Notes under the pieces: generated by a model
Seen by the model: only the letters and a program-made list of their open reading frames with translations
Databases searched by the model: none
Told to the model about the DNA's origin: nothing
Shown here: piece by piece, positions 16,260-25,315 of the stretch
How positions within the stretch are numbered: position 1 is the first letter of the stretch
Layout: every line of letters begins with the position of its first letter
Program-made: the position numbers and the translations under genes
DNA from: Cytophagales bacterium Alg240-R148
GTDB lineage: Bacteria; Bacteroidota; Bacteroidia; Cytophagales; Cyclobacteriaceae
NCBI GenBank assembly: GCA_900537185.1
Contig: LS999827.1
Span: 687,001-751,000, forward strand
Direction of reading: 5' to 3'
DNA length: 64,000 bases

Positions 16260-18171
16260 TACGCTGTTAACCATAATTTTTTCTTTTTTAATACTGGCTT
16301 GTGCAAACAAGGAGGAAGCTACTTCCGAGCACAAACCAATCGATTCGGAATTAATAAAAATATTCCAACACCAATACAATGGGGATGCGGATAGTTTGAG
16401 TGCCTATTTTTCCCATGAAAACAGCGCCTACCGGCAAGCTGCTTTAGAAGCCATAGGTTCTACACAAGACAGTAGCTTCCTTCCACAACTGAGCAAAGCA
16501 TTGCAAGACAGTGCCGATGTGGTGCGCAGTGCAGCAGCATACGCTATCGGGCAACTAAGGTCCAGCAACGGACAAACACCCTTAATAAATGCTTTAGATG
16601 CCGAAGACTCTCTGTTTGTTCGAAAATCTCTTTATGAAGCTTTAGGGAAGTGTGTCGACACCAGCAATTACCACATTCTGACCAATGTTTCGTTGGAAAA
16701 CAGCTTGGAAATGGAAGGCGCCATGTGGGGCATATACAATGCTGGGCTTAGAGGATTGCATACCGATTCTGCTGTTTCAATTGCCGTCCATGCCTTGAAC
16801 AAAACTTTTGATTATCCAATTCGATTGGCTGCAGCCCACTTCTTAGGCAGAACCAGAAGTTTAGAATTTAACGAGGCCATTTGGGAAGAAATTAAGCAAT
16901 CTGCTACAAAGGATGCCGCCGCAAATGTACGAATGGCCACCACCTTGGCATTGCGCAATAGTCCATCTGAAAAAAGCAAAAAGTTGTTAATTCAAATATT
17001 GGAGAACGACCCCGATTACCGCGTAAAAATATCAGCGGTAAGAGCTTTGAGCGCACAGGACAACATAGATTTTGAAAACATCGCCTGGGAACAAATTAAT
17101 TCCAACAACCTGTTGTTGCACCTGCAAATTGGATATTTATTGGACCAAAAAGCTACTAAAGAAGCTATAGACGAGCTAACTTCTATTTTTTTAAAACATA
17201 CCAACTGGAGGGTTAGAATGGTGTTGGCCGGTACCTTATTGGACTTGAACAATAAAAATGACGAATTGCATAAACAGTTGTTGGAGGCATATTCCAAAGC
17301 AGGCAATCCTTACGAGCAAGGGGAGATATTAAAATTATTAAGCAAAGAAAGTTCTAATTTTCCCTTTATTCGGCAGCAGCTAATGGAATCCAATAATCCC
17401 ATTATAAAAAGTTCTGCCTTACAAAGCCTATTGCAAGCTGCAAATAAGGATGATTTTGATGCCAACTTCCAAACAACCATTGACGAGGCAATTGATTATT
17501 CTATAGAAACAGCTGACCCCGCCCTTTTGGCCTTTGCTGCATCCCATATCGAGCGCAATAAAGAAAACATAACCAAGGGGACACAGGCAAAATTGATAGA
17601 AAGTAAATCCAAGTTGGTTTTTCCAAAACATTTGGAAACTTTCGAAGCAATTGACAAGGCTTTGGCTCAATTGGACACGACGTTTACACCCAAAGAATAC
17701 AGCCCACAGTTGTTGCAAGTTGATTGGGACAAACTATCTAATATTCCAAAAAAACAGCAAGTTTTGATCACCACCAGCAAAGGAGAGATTACAGTTGAAT
17801 TGATGGTTAAAAAAGCGCCTGTTTCAGTTTACAATTTCATTGAGTTGGCAAATGAAAAATACTACAACGGGGTTCAATACCATAGGGTGGTGCCTAATTT
17901 TGTTGTTCAGGCTGGTTGTCGTAGAGGCGATGGCTATGGCAGCATAGACCATACGATCAAAACAGAAGTACCTGATTTAAAATATGAAGAGGGATACTTG
18001 GGCATGGCTTCTGCTGGAAAAGATACTGAAGGTGCGCAATGGTTCATTACCCATTCTCCTACACCGCATTTAAGTGGGCGGTACAGCATCTTTGGAAAAG
18101 TGGTGAAAGGCATGGAAGTGGTGCATGCTACCGACGTATCGGATAGAATAATTAGCATTGAATTATTATAA
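16249..18171 (+). CDS. HEAT-repeat lipoprotein with C-terminal cyclophilin domain
   Basis: The protein is 640 residues and begins with a lipoprotein signal ending LILAC (Cys18). Residues about 40-470 are HEAT-type alpha-helical repeats, with lines such as RQAALEAIGSTQD and VRSAAAYAIGQLR. Residues about 500-640 form a cyclophilin peptidyl-prolyl isomerase, with YHRVVPNFVVQAGCRRGDGYG split around the active-site Arg and Phe, and FITHSPTPHLSGRYSIFGKV. It should act in the periplasm, folding or scaffolding clients bound by the repeats. The cyclophilin Gln-Phe core is partly kept (AQWFITH). It overlaps the MutS-like gene by 11 bases, so translation is probably coupled. Confidence 0.88.
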   Translation: MKSNTLLTIIFSFLILACANKEEATSEHKPIDSELIKIFQHQYNGDADSLSAYFSHENSAYRQAALEAIGSTQDSSFLPQLSKALQDSADVVRSAAAYAIGQLRSSNGQTPLINALDAEDSLFVRKSLYEALGKCVDTSNYHILTNVSLENSLEMEGAMWGIYNAGLRGLHTDSAVSIAVHALNKTFDYPIRLAAAHFLGRTRSLEFNEAIWEEIKQSATKDAAANVRMATTLALRNSPSEKSKKLLIQILENDPDYRVKISAVRALSAQDNIDFENIAWEQINSNNLLLHLQIGYLLDQKATKEAIDELTSIFLKHTNWRVRMVLAGTLLDLNNKNDELHKQLLEAYSKAGNPYEQGEILKLLSKESSNFPFIRQQLMESNNPIIKSSALQSLLQAANKDDFDANFQTTIDEAIDYSIETADPALLAFAASHIERNKENITKGTQAKLIESKSKLVFPKHLETFEAIDKALAQLDTTFTPKEYSPQLLQVDWDKLSNIPKKQQVLITTSKGEITVELMVKKAPVSVYNFIELANEKYYNGVQYHRVVPNFVVQAGCRRGDGYGSIDHTIKTEVPDLKYEEGYLGMASAGKDTEGAQWFITHSPTPHLSGRYSIFGKVVKGMEVVHATDVSDRIISIELL

Positions 18172-18214
18172 TTGAATACTATTTGCAACTTTTGCATAAA
18201 CAAATCTAAACCGG

Positions 18215-19357
18215 ATGAAAAATCCTTATACTGGAGCACTTAAGATTGGAGTGTTAGGAGGTGGTCAATTAGGCCGAATGTTAATTCAGAGTGCAATAGA
18301 TATGAATTTATCCATTGATATTTTGGATTCCGATTTAAATGCACCTTGTAAACACATTGCGCATCGTTTTGTTCATGGCGACCTCCAAGACTATGATGCA
18401 GTTTATAACTTTGGTAAAAAACTTGATTTAATTACAATCGAAATTGAGCGGGTCAACATCCAGGCATTAAAAGACCTCGAGAAAAAAGGTGTTAAGGTTT
18501 TCCCACAGCCCCATATAATTGAACTGATTCAAGATAAAAGACTGCAAAAACAGTTTTACGTAGACCATAACATTCCTACCTCTGAATTTGTTTTAACTGC
18601 TAATAAAGAGGCCGTTCAAGCACACGCTGCCTTTCTACCGGCTGTAAATAAACTAGGAAAGGATGGCTACGATGGCAAAGGGGTTCAAATTATGCGCAAC
18701 GCGGAGGACTTATCAAAGGCGTTTGAAGCACCCTCTCTTCTAGAAAAATTAGTTGACTTTGATAAAGAGATAGCAGTTATTGTTGCAAGAAACGAATCCG
18801 GAGAAGTAACTTCATTTCCTACGGTTGAAATGGTGTTTCACCCGGAAGCAAATTTAGTTGAATACCTTTTCTCTCCTGCTTCGCTGGAAGAGTCCATCAG
18901 AAGCCAGGCAAAATTGCTAGCTGAAAAGGTAATAACAGATTTGGGAATGGTTGGTTTGCTGGCTGTTGAAATGTTTGTTACAAATACAGGAGAATTGCTG
19001 GTCAATGAAGTGGCACCAAGGCCCCACAACAGCGGACATCAAACTATAGAAGGCAATATTACCTCTCAATACGAACAACACCTTCGGTCCATTTTGCAGT
19101 TGCCTTTGGGTAAAACAGATTTAAAAGTTCCAACGGCCATGGTGAACATTTTAGGCGCCGATGGTTATACAGGAGATGCCATTTATGAAGGAATGGATGC
19201 AATTTTAGCCGTTCCAGGTGTTCATGTTCATTTGTATGGAAAAACACAAACCAAGCCATTCAGGAAGATGGGCCATGTTACGATAGAAGACCAAGACCTG
19301 ACAGCACTTAAGAAAAAAGCCATTTACGTTAAAAAAACATTAAAAATAAAAGCATGA
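18215..19357 (+). CDS. purK: 5-(carboxyamino)imidazole ribonucleotide synthase
   Basis: PurK carboxylates AIR to N5-CAIR with ATP and bicarbonate in purine synthesis. The 380-residue ATP-grasp protein begins [20 protein letters not shown] and has the [13 protein letters not shown] loop, [20 protein letters not shown] and NSGHQTIEG, all typical of PurK. The stop overlaps the purE start by 4 bases (ATGA), so the two are translationally coupled and act in sequence. Confidence 0.96.
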   Translation: MKNPYTGALKIGVLGGGQLGRMLIQSAIDMNLSIDILDSDLNAPCKHIAHRFVHGDLQDYDAVYNFGKKLDLITIEIERVNIQALKDLEKKGVKVFPQPHIIELIQDKRLQKQFYVDHNIPTSEFVLTANKEAVQAHAAFLPAVNKLGKDGYDGKGVQIMRNAEDLSKAFEAPSLLEKLVDFDKEIAVIVARNESGEVTSFPTVEMVFHPEANLVEYLFSPASLEESIRSQAKLLAEKVITDLGMVGLLAVEMFVTNTGELLVNEVAPRPHNSGHQTIEGNITSQYEQHLRSILQLPLGKTDLKVPTAMVNILGADGYTGDAIYEGMDAILAVPGVHVHLYGKTQTKPFRKMGHVTIEDQDLTALKKKAIYVKKTLKIKA

Positions 19358-19875
19358 CAAAGCCACTAGTAGGAATAATTATGGGCAGCAAGTCGGACCT
19401 TCCAATAATGAGCGAAGCTGCTGATATGTTGGAAGAATTAGGAGTCCCTTTTGAAATCACAATAGTATCTGCTCATCGTACTCCAGAGCGCATGTTTGAG
19501 TATGGCACACAAGCCAAAGAACGGGGCCTAAAGGTTATAATAGCCGGTGCTGGTGGCGCTGCCCACCTTCCGGGAATGGTAGCCTCCTTAACACCATTGC
19601 CAGTAATCGGTGTCCCAGTAAAATCTAGTAATTCAATTGACGGATGGGATTCTATTCTATCTATTCTACAAATGCCTGGGGGCATTCCAGTGGCTACTGT
19701 AGCCCTGGATGGCGCTAAAAATGCCGGCATTTTAGCTGCCAAAATGATTGGTTCTTTTGATGAGGTTATAAGTTCCAATGTCCAAAACTATATGGATTCC
19801 TTAAAAAAGAAAGTATTGGATACTGCAAAAGAATTAGAAAAGCACAGCTACAAAGGCAAGCCAATCGGTTTTTAA
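19354..19875 (+). CDS. purE: N5-carboxyaminoimidazole ribonucleotide mutase
   Basis: PurE moves the carboxyl group of N5-CAIR to give CAIR. The 173-residue protein has the class I motifs [27 protein letters not shown] and [12 protein letters not shown], with GVPVKSS following. It is coupled to purK by ATGA overlap. It ends 5 bases from the convergent prmC gene. Confidence 0.97.
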   Translation: MTKPLVGIIMGSKSDLPIMSEAADMLEELGVPFEITIVSAHRTPERMFEYGTQAKERGLKVIIAGAGGAAHLPGMVASLTPLPVIGVPVKSSNSIDGWDSILSILQMPGGIPVATVALDGAKNAGILAAKMIGSFDEVISSNVQNYMDSLKKKVLDTAKELEKHSYKGKPIGF

Positions 19876-19880
19876 TTGCT

Positions 19881-20747
19881 TCAGGGGTTGGCAACAACCC
19901 CACTTACCATTCTGTCCTTACCACTTAAATCTTGAAAGACTTGAACATCCAAATAGCCCATTGACGCCATAAGTTCTTTGGTTTCATTGCCGTATGTTTC
20001 ATTAATTTCAAAATACAAGGTGCCTCCTTTTTTTAAATTTACTTTGCTTTTCTGGGCAATTACACGGTAAAACAATAAAGGGTCTTTGTCTTTTACAAAC
20101 AATGCCAGGTGTGGCTCAAAGTTTAAAACATTGTGCTGCATCTTATTCTTTTCAGCTTCTGTGATATAGGGTGGGTTGCTTACAACAATGTCATATTGGA
20201 GCGGGGGTATTGCCTCCTTTAATATATCAATTTTCACAAAGTTAATGGAAGCACCCAACTGCTCGGCATTGGATTTTGCCACTTCCAAAGCGTCTGCACT
20301 AATATCCAAAGCGGTGATGTTCCAATCCGGGTTTTTAAGTTTTAATGCGATGGGTATACAACCCGTTCCTGTACCAATATCCAAAACCCGACTGGCTTCC
20401 GAATGCCCTTTGTTAATTAAATCAACAAGTTCTTCTGTTTCTGGCCTCGGTATTAGCGTATCCTCTGTTACTTTAAATTGCCAATCCATGAACCAGGCAA
20501 AGCCCAACACATACTGGATTGGTTCCAATTGATTCAATTTTAAGATGGATTGGTTGAACTCTAAGGCTTCGGAATTATTCAATTCAAATGGCTTATTAAT
20601 TATGGCGTCCACTCGATTCAACCCTAAAAATGTTTCTATAAGCATCGAAGCATAATTGGCTTTTTCACTTGCTTCTATCTCTGGAGACAATAGGTGCATG
20701 ATGCTCTGCTTTAAACCAAGATAATTTTGGGTGCCTGTTTGTATCAT
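19881..20747 (-). CDS. prmC: Peptide chain release factor N5-glutamine methyltransferase
   Basis: PrmC methylates the GGQ glutamine of release factors RF1 and RF2. The 288-residue protein has the helical N-terminal substrate domain and an AdoMet Rossmann domain with VLDIGTGTGCIPIAL and the catalytic VVSNPPYIT motif. DTLIPRPETEELVD matches HemK/PrmC. Reading left from the ATG at 20747, it is single and divergent from ribD. Confidence 0.94.
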   Translation of the reverse strand: MIQTGTQNYLGLKQSIMHLLSPEIEASEKANYASMLIETFLGLNRVDAIINKPFELNNSEALEFNQSILKLNQLEPIQYVLGFAWFMDWQFKVTEDTLIPRPETEELVDLINKGHSEASRVLDIGTGTGCIPIALKLKNPDWNITALDISADALEVAKSNAEQLGASINFVKIDILKEAIPPLQYDIVVSNPPYITEAEKNKMQHNVLNFEPHLALFVKDKDPLLFYRVIAQKSKVNLKKGGTLYFEINETYGNETKELMASMGYLDVQVFQDLSGKDRMVSGVVANP

Positions 20748-20864
20748 GGAGCAAATTTAAGGGGAGAAAAATTAAGAACAGCGCATTAGGAATGAATTTT
20801 TGATTCTTGTTTTAAAACTTTCATTTATTGTTCTCTTTATAGATATTTGGGCAAAATTATTATC

Positions 20865-21893
20865 ATGTCCGATACAAAAGATGATGCGCTATTCATGCAA
20901 CGGGCTCTAGAGCTTGCCGCCCTGGGCAATGGCACTGTTGCTCCCAACCCAATGGTTGGCTGTGTCGTTGTATATGAAGGACAAATAATAGGAGAAGGCT
21001 TCCATCAAAAGTTTGGTGGGCCACACGCTGAGGTACATGCCATAACTTCGGTCCAAAACAAAGCATTGCTCTCGGCTTCTACTGTATATGTAACACTTGA
21101 ACCATGTGCACATACTGGAAAAACTCCTCCTTGTGCTGATTTACTGGTCCAACACCAAGTAAAAGAAGTAGTAATCTGCAACCTAGATCCCAATCCTAAA
21201 GTTGCTGGAAAAGGAGTTGCTATACTTAAAAATGCTGGCATCCATGTCCGTGTTGGTATTTTAGAAGGGGTTGGCCTTCAATTGAACCGAGTGTTTTTTA
21301 CTTTTCATAGCAAAAAGCGACCGTATGTAATACTTAAATGGGCTGAAACCAAAGACAAATTAATAGCCAAAGAAAATTTTGACAGCAAATGGATTAGTGG
21401 GCCTTGCAGCCGACAGTTGGTGCACCAATGGCGAGCGCAAACTGCTGCCATTATGGTTGGTATTAACACCGCCAAACAGGACAACCCAACTTTGACCACA
21501 AGGGATTGGCCTGGTAAAAATCCAATAAGGCTGTTGTTCGACCCTAACCTAAGGCTGGAACAAAACGCCAAAATTTTAGATCAATCGGTAGAAACCTACG
21601 TTTTCAGCTTTGTTCCGTCTACTGCGCCACATACGATTCAAGTTGACCCAGCATCTCCAGAACGCGATATATTGAACTTCCTTTATACAAAAGGGGTCGA
21701 TTCTTTGTTTATCGAAGGAGGTACCCGAACCATACAATCGTTTATTAATGCTGGGCTTTGGGACGAAGCCCGAGTTTTTACAGGGAATGTTTTCTTTAAA
21801 AAAGGAATTAATGCACCTAACATTGCGTTGACACCAAGTAACACTTCGGCAATTCAAAAAGACTTGCTTCATATCTACTTCAACAACCGATAA
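20865..21893 (+). CDS. ribD: Bifunctional riboflavin deaminase/reductase
   Basis: RibD deaminates the pyrimidine and then reduces its ribose side chain in riboflavin synthesis. The N-terminal deaminase domain has zinc ligands in GGPHAEVHAI and EPCAHTGKTPPCA; the C-terminal reductase has VMVGINTAKQDNPTLTTRD and SLFIEGGTRTIQSF. From the ATG at 20865 it is 342 residues. An in-frame TTG at 20847 gives six extra residues without family support. The msrC-like gene follows after 1 base. ribH is found separately at 48069. Confidence 0.94.
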   Translation: MSDTKDDALFMQRALELAALGNGTVAPNPMVGCVVVYEGQIIGEGFHQKFGGPHAEVHAITSVQNKALLSASTVYVTLEPCAHTGKTPPCADLLVQHQVKEVVICNLDPNPKVAGKGVAILKNAGIHVRVGILEGVGLQLNRVFFTFHSKKRPYVILKWAETKDKLIAKENFDSKWISGPCSRQLVHQWRAQTAAIMVGINTAKQDNPTLTTRDWPGKNPIRLLFDPNLRLEQNAKILDQSVETYVFSFVPSTAPHTIQVDPASPERDILNFLYTKGVDSLFIEGGTRTIQSFINAGLWDEARVFTGNVFFKKGINAPNIALTPSNTSAIQKDLLHIYFNNR

Positions 21894-21894
21894 A

Positions 21895-22377
21895 ATGGCA
21901 GAAGATTTAATTATAGACAAAACCCAGTCCAAGGCAGAAAAGTACGAAACTGTTATTCCCCAAATAGAAAGTTTGGTCCGCTACGAAAATGATGTTGTTG
22001 CCAATATGAGTAATATAGCGGCGGCTTTAAAAGAAACTTTTGACTTTCTTTGGGTAGGTTTTTACACAGTAAAAGGAGAAGAACTTGTACTGGGACCATT
22101 CCAAGGCCCTGTAGCCTGTACCAGAATTAAAAAAGGCAAAGGCGTTTGTGGTACAAGTTGGCAAAATGCAAGCACCATACTCGTAGAGGACGTTGAGGCA
22201 TTTCCAGGCCATATTGCGTGCAGCTCTGCATCCAAATCTGAAATAGTAGTACCGGTTATTCATAATAAGCAAGTGGTACATATTTTAGATGTTGACAGCG
22301 CTACCTTAAGCGATTTTGACGCAACAGACCAAGAATACCTGGAAATCCTTGTGCAAAAGATCGGAAAGTTTATTTAA
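21895..22377 (+). CDS. msrC: Free-methionine-(R)-sulfoxide reductase (GAF domain)
   Basis: This enzyme reduces free methionine R-sulfoxide. The 160-residue protein is a single GAF domain. All three cysteines of the family are present: Cys75 in GPVACTRI, Cys85 in GKGVCGTSW and Cys109 in GHIACSSASKSEIVVPV. VLDVDSATLSDFDATD-type C-terminal residues also match. The start lies 1 base after the ribD stop, so it is probably co-transcribed. Confidence 0.92.
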   Translation: MAEDLIIDKTQSKAEKYETVIPQIESLVRYENDVVANMSNIAAALKETFDFLWVGFYTVKGEELVLGPFQGPVACTRIKKGKGVCGTSWQNASTILVEDVEAFPGHIACSSASKSEIVVPVIHNKQVVHILDVDSATLSDFDATDQEYLEILVQKIGKFI

Positions 22378-22391
22378 CGCAAATAGGAATT

Positions 22392-23099
22392 TTAGACACT
22401 TTTGAGTTTTCTGATTCGATCTACATTGTTGTTCATTCTAAACCTAATCCAATACTTGAATAATACCCGTCGGATAAAATTGAGCTTTTGCCGGTGCCTG
22501 GCAAAAAACTGATCTGGGTTATCAAAAATGCCAAAATCTTGGTGAACCCCTTTGTTTTGGATAAAAGTGTCATTTTTATCCCATTCGATTGGAGGGTTTT
22601 GTAAGTTGTTGGTAAATACACCAAAACCACAAAAGGTAGGGCCGCAATGTTGGAATTTTTTTTGAACCTCTTGTAAGTACTGTCGGTCCAGGATCACACC
22701 CTCCAAACCATACCAGGCCCCATCTACATAAACTTCTGTCCAACAATGCACTATTTCGGCAGGAGCCAGTTGGTACCATAAACCTTGGATTGCACCTTTT
22801 TGTAATGCTTTTTTAATAGTAGAACCATGGAGCCTGCAGGGTAGGCCCACCGCCCTAAACAATGCCATGAGCAAGGTTGTCTTTGTATTGCACTGACCGT
22901 AGCCATCCTCCAATACTTGGGATGCCGCAATTGCATCTGACTTATTGTAACCAAATACAATTTTGTTCTGTACGAAGTTATAAATTGCCCCTACTTGTTG
23001 GGTTGGGTCCATAGCCCGCCAACCATTCCTTTCTACCAGTTGCTGCAATCGCTTGTGTGAAAAATTAAGCATAACAGTCTCTTCTAAGTGTTTTTTCAT
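22392..23099 (-). CDS. Transglutaminase-like cysteine protease domain protein
   Basis: This protein is 235 residues from the ATG at 23099; an in-frame GTG at 23123 would add eight residues. The transglutaminase-like core shows a Cys in DGYGQCNTKTTLLMALFRA, a His in IVHCWTEVYVDGAWYGLEG, and possibly the acidic residue in GLEGVILD. There is no signal peptide. The fold is shared by proteases and deamidases, so no substrate can be named. It lies 33 bases after the AraC gene on the same strand, so the regulator may control it. It converges on msrC. Confidence 0.8.
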   Translation of the reverse strand: MKKHLEETVMLNFSHKRLQQLVERNGWRAMDPTQQVGAIYNFVQNKIVFGYNKSDAIAASQVLEDGYGQCNTKTTLLMALFRAVGLPCRLHGSTIKKALQKGAIQGLWYQLAPAEIVHCWTEVYVDGAWYGLEGVILDRQYLQEVQKKFQHCGPTFCGFGVFTNNLQNPPIEWDKNDTFIQNKGVHQDFGIFDNPDQFFARHRQKLNFIRRVLFKYWIRFRMNNNVDRIRKLKSV

Positions 23100-23132
23100 T
23101 TTTTTATTGCAAATAAAAAGCACTTGTAGGTC

Positions 23133-23876
23133 TTAAACTTGTATAAATTGGCTGTTTTTCATTAACTCTTTAGGGGAAAACCCAAAGTGTTCTTTATATG
23201 TTCTATTGTAATGTGCACTATCAGTAAATCCGAATTCGTGGGCTATTTGAGTTAAGTTTAAAGTGTTGTACCTATTAATCGAAGCCCTTATCCTGTACCA
23301 CAACTGGGCTCGTCGAAAGGTAAGCCCCGTCTGAGACTTAAACAAATGCAGCAACCTACTCGGGGATAAATGTACTCTTTCGGCCATCTCTAACAAAGGA
23401 ACTGTTCGGTCTTGTTGGGTGCTTAAATACTCTACCACCTCAAAAACTCTATGGTCCTTCCAGTGTTCTTCTTGCCTACAGACACAACTCAATTGTTCCA
23501 TAATTGCTTGTATGGCTTTCGAAAACTCTGAAGATTGCTTGTTTTTAAGGTAGAGTAAGGCTTGGTTTTTAATTGGAATACAAAAATCTTTTAAAAACAA
23601 TGGCTGGTTCCCATTGATTCCAACACCATGAGCCAACTTAGAAAATGGATTTATTAACAAAACCAGCACTTCTCCTGCACTTTGAATAGAATGTGGTTCA
23701 TTGCTCCAGTTAAGGTACATTCCTTTTTCAATTGCAACGGAGTAATTATCCATCACAATAGGTTGTGTTAATTCAATAGTTATTTGAATTGCATAATGTC
23801 GGTGTGCTTTGTTGTCCACCAAACGACCTACGAACAATCCATAATCAGGATTGGTTAAAACAAGGTTTCCCGGCAT
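23133..23876 (-). CDS. AraC-family transcriptional regulator
   Basis: The 247-residue protein has an N-terminal sensor region (about 1-150) and a C-terminal AraC DNA-binding domain with two helix-turn-helix units: ERVHLSPSRLLHLFKSQTG and LTQIAHEFGFTDSAHYNRTY, ending FGFSPKELMKN. The ligand cannot be inferred. It precedes the transglutaminase-like gene on the same strand and is divergent from the DUF4349 lipoprotein, so both are plausible targets. Confidence 0.9.
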   Translation of the reverse strand: MPGNLVLTNPDYGLFVGRLVDNKAHRHYAIQITIELTQPIVMDNYSVAIEKGMYLNWSNEPHSIQSAGEVLVLLINPFSKLAHGVGINGNQPLFLKDFCIPIKNQALLYLKNKQSSEFSKAIQAIMEQLSCVCRQEEHWKDHRVFEVVEYLSTQQDRTVPLLEMAERVHLSPSRLLHLFKSQTGLTFRRAQLWYRIRASINRYNTLNLTQIAHEFGFTDSAHYNRTYKEHFGFSPKELMKNSQFIQV

Positions 23877-23940
23877 ACTTTTACCTTACTTTTTAATTCT
23901 ATAATAAATGTATCAATTGATTCTTAAAGAAAAAATACAA

Positions 23941-23984
23941 GCACACCTAAGATTGGGGCAAAAAAACTGAAAACAATGGTGTGC
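23941..23984. repeat. Inverted repeat between AraC and DUF4349 genes
   Basis: GCACACC at 23941-23947 is matched by GGTGTGC at 23978-23984, with 30 bases between the arms. It sits in the divergent intergenic region (23877-24145) and could be a regulator site or a weak hairpin. AraC proteins usually bind direct repeats, so assignment to that regulator is speculative. No clear promoter was found in this 269-base gap. Confidence 0.3.
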
Positions 23985-24145
23985 ATAAGAAGATTTTAAA
24001 GTGCTCATTGACAACAACTTACTATAAGAAAATCTCTAATCCATAACTACTATGTTAGAATTTGTGACTTTTTTTTAAAATAAAATTATGGAATAACATT
24101 GCAATATGCATCCTATAGTAAAAAGAAACCTACCAGAGTTTGCTT

Positions 24146-25012
24146 ATGAAGTACACATTAATAATTTCCTTGCTTATTTCCCTTAATTGGTCTTGCAACC
24201 AAAACAGCTCCCAACCGAGTACAAAAGAAGCGGCTGCTGAAAATGTTAGTTTTGCCCATGGGGCCTATGAGGGTAATGACATTCAGGTATCAGAAACCAG
24301 AAGCACATCCTATGCAACCAACAACACACTTCAACCGGTGGAGAATAAAATAATTAAAACGGCACATGTGGTGGTGGAAGTAAAATCTGAAAAGGATTAC
24401 CACCAAGAATTAAAGCAGCTCATGCAACAAAACCAAGTTCGATATGTTCAACACAACCGGACCGAGTCCGATTACAACATACGCCATTTCTTTACATTGA
24501 AATGCAACAACAAGAAATTTAATTCTTTTATAAATGCAATCTTAAAGCAAGCTGTTTACATACAAACCCATCAAATTGATGTGCAGGATGTAACCGAACA
24601 ATTTGTGGACCTTAAAGCCAGGCTGAAAAACAAAAAAAGAACAGAAGAACAATATGTTGCCATGCTCCAAAAAGCGAATTCTATCCAAGACATGTTGTTA
24701 ATTGAAAAAGAGCTGTCTAGAATTAGGGAAAATATAGAATCATTACAAGGACAAATCAATTACATCCACTTAAAGGCTTCTGAATCCACAATTGAATTGG
24801 AGTTTTATGAAAACAAACAAATGTTAGCAAAAGCGCCAGGTAGATCGTTTTGGCACAAAGCCATGGATAAATTTACTCTTGGATGGAATGGATTCGAAAG
24901 TTTTATACTTTTCTCTATTAATATTTGGCCTTTTGCCATAGTTTTGGCAGGATTTTGGTGGGGTGTTAAGCGTTGGAAAAAAAATAAAGATATTAAAAGC
25001 ACTCATTCGTAA
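24146..25012 (+). CDS. DUF4349 lipoprotein with C-terminal TM helix
   Basis: From the ATG at 24146 this is 288 residues. The lipoprotein signal ends LNWSC (Cys17). The DUF4349 core spans about 65-230, with NKIIKTAHVVVEVKSEKDY and later a coiled coil (EEQYVAMLQKANSIQDMLLI, EKELSRIRENIESLQGQIN). A single TM helix near residues 255-275 and a basic tail follow. Such proteins are envelope proteins with no established function. The in-frame TTG at 24140 is a less likely start. Confidence 0.85.
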   Translation: MKYTLIISLLISLNWSCNQNSSQPSTKEAAAENVSFAHGAYEGNDIQVSETRSTSYATNNTLQPVENKIIKTAHVVVEVKSEKDYHQELKQLMQQNQVRYVQHNRTESDYNIRHFFTLKCNNKKFNSFINAILKQAVYIQTHQIDVQDVTEQFVDLKARLKNKKRTEEQYVAMLQKANSIQDMLLIEKELSRIRENIESLQGQINYIHLKASESTIELEFYENKQMLAKAPGRSFWHKAMDKFTLGWNGFESFILFSINIWPFAIVLAGFWWGVKRWKKNKDIKSTHS

Positions 25013-25315
25013 TGAGTATAGGTTAGGTCATATTTTTTATCAGGATAGAAAGGTGCAAAATCTTAGGGTTGGTCACTCGTTAATTTAGGCTCAAATTAAC
25101 TTCTATCCTGATATGGCTTTTTACTTGATCCTCTTTATGCAACTTCAATTAGCTGGAAATCAAAGCGCAAGCATATCCATTCGTTAAAATGATCCACCCC
25201 ATTAAAAAGTAGAATTCAGCATATAAACAGCAACTCAATTTTCTTAAAAGAGTCCTAAAAAAAAGAAAGGCTGTATTGCTACAGCCCCTTTCCCTTTATC
25301 TATTTACTAATTAAC
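25013..25315. other. Non-coding gap with a 12-bp inverted repeat and nested hairpin
   Basis: This 303-base gap between DUF4349 and the arginine decarboxylase holds no ORF. ATCAGGATAGAA (25039-25050) is perfectly complementary to TTCTATCCTGAT (25101-25112), 50 bases apart. Within it, GTTAATTT (25079-25086) pairs with AAATTAAC (25093-25100), directly beside the outer arm. The right part contains the arginine decarboxylase terminator. It could be a terminator complex, a small RNA or the remains of a miniature element; no flanking target duplication was seen. Confidence 0.5.
25257..25286 (-). terminator. Rho-independent terminator of the arginine decarboxylase
   Basis: On the minus strand GGCTGTA and TACAGCC (arms 25269-25275 and 25280-25286, loop of 4) are followed by TTTCTTTTTTTT. 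It lies about 30 bases after the stop codon. Confidence 0.8.

Noticed and set aside
20828-20849. TTG and GATATTTG upstream of ribD as a promoter
   Set aside because: The spacer is only 11 bases, too short for the TTG-N(about 20)-TAnnTTTG arrangement.
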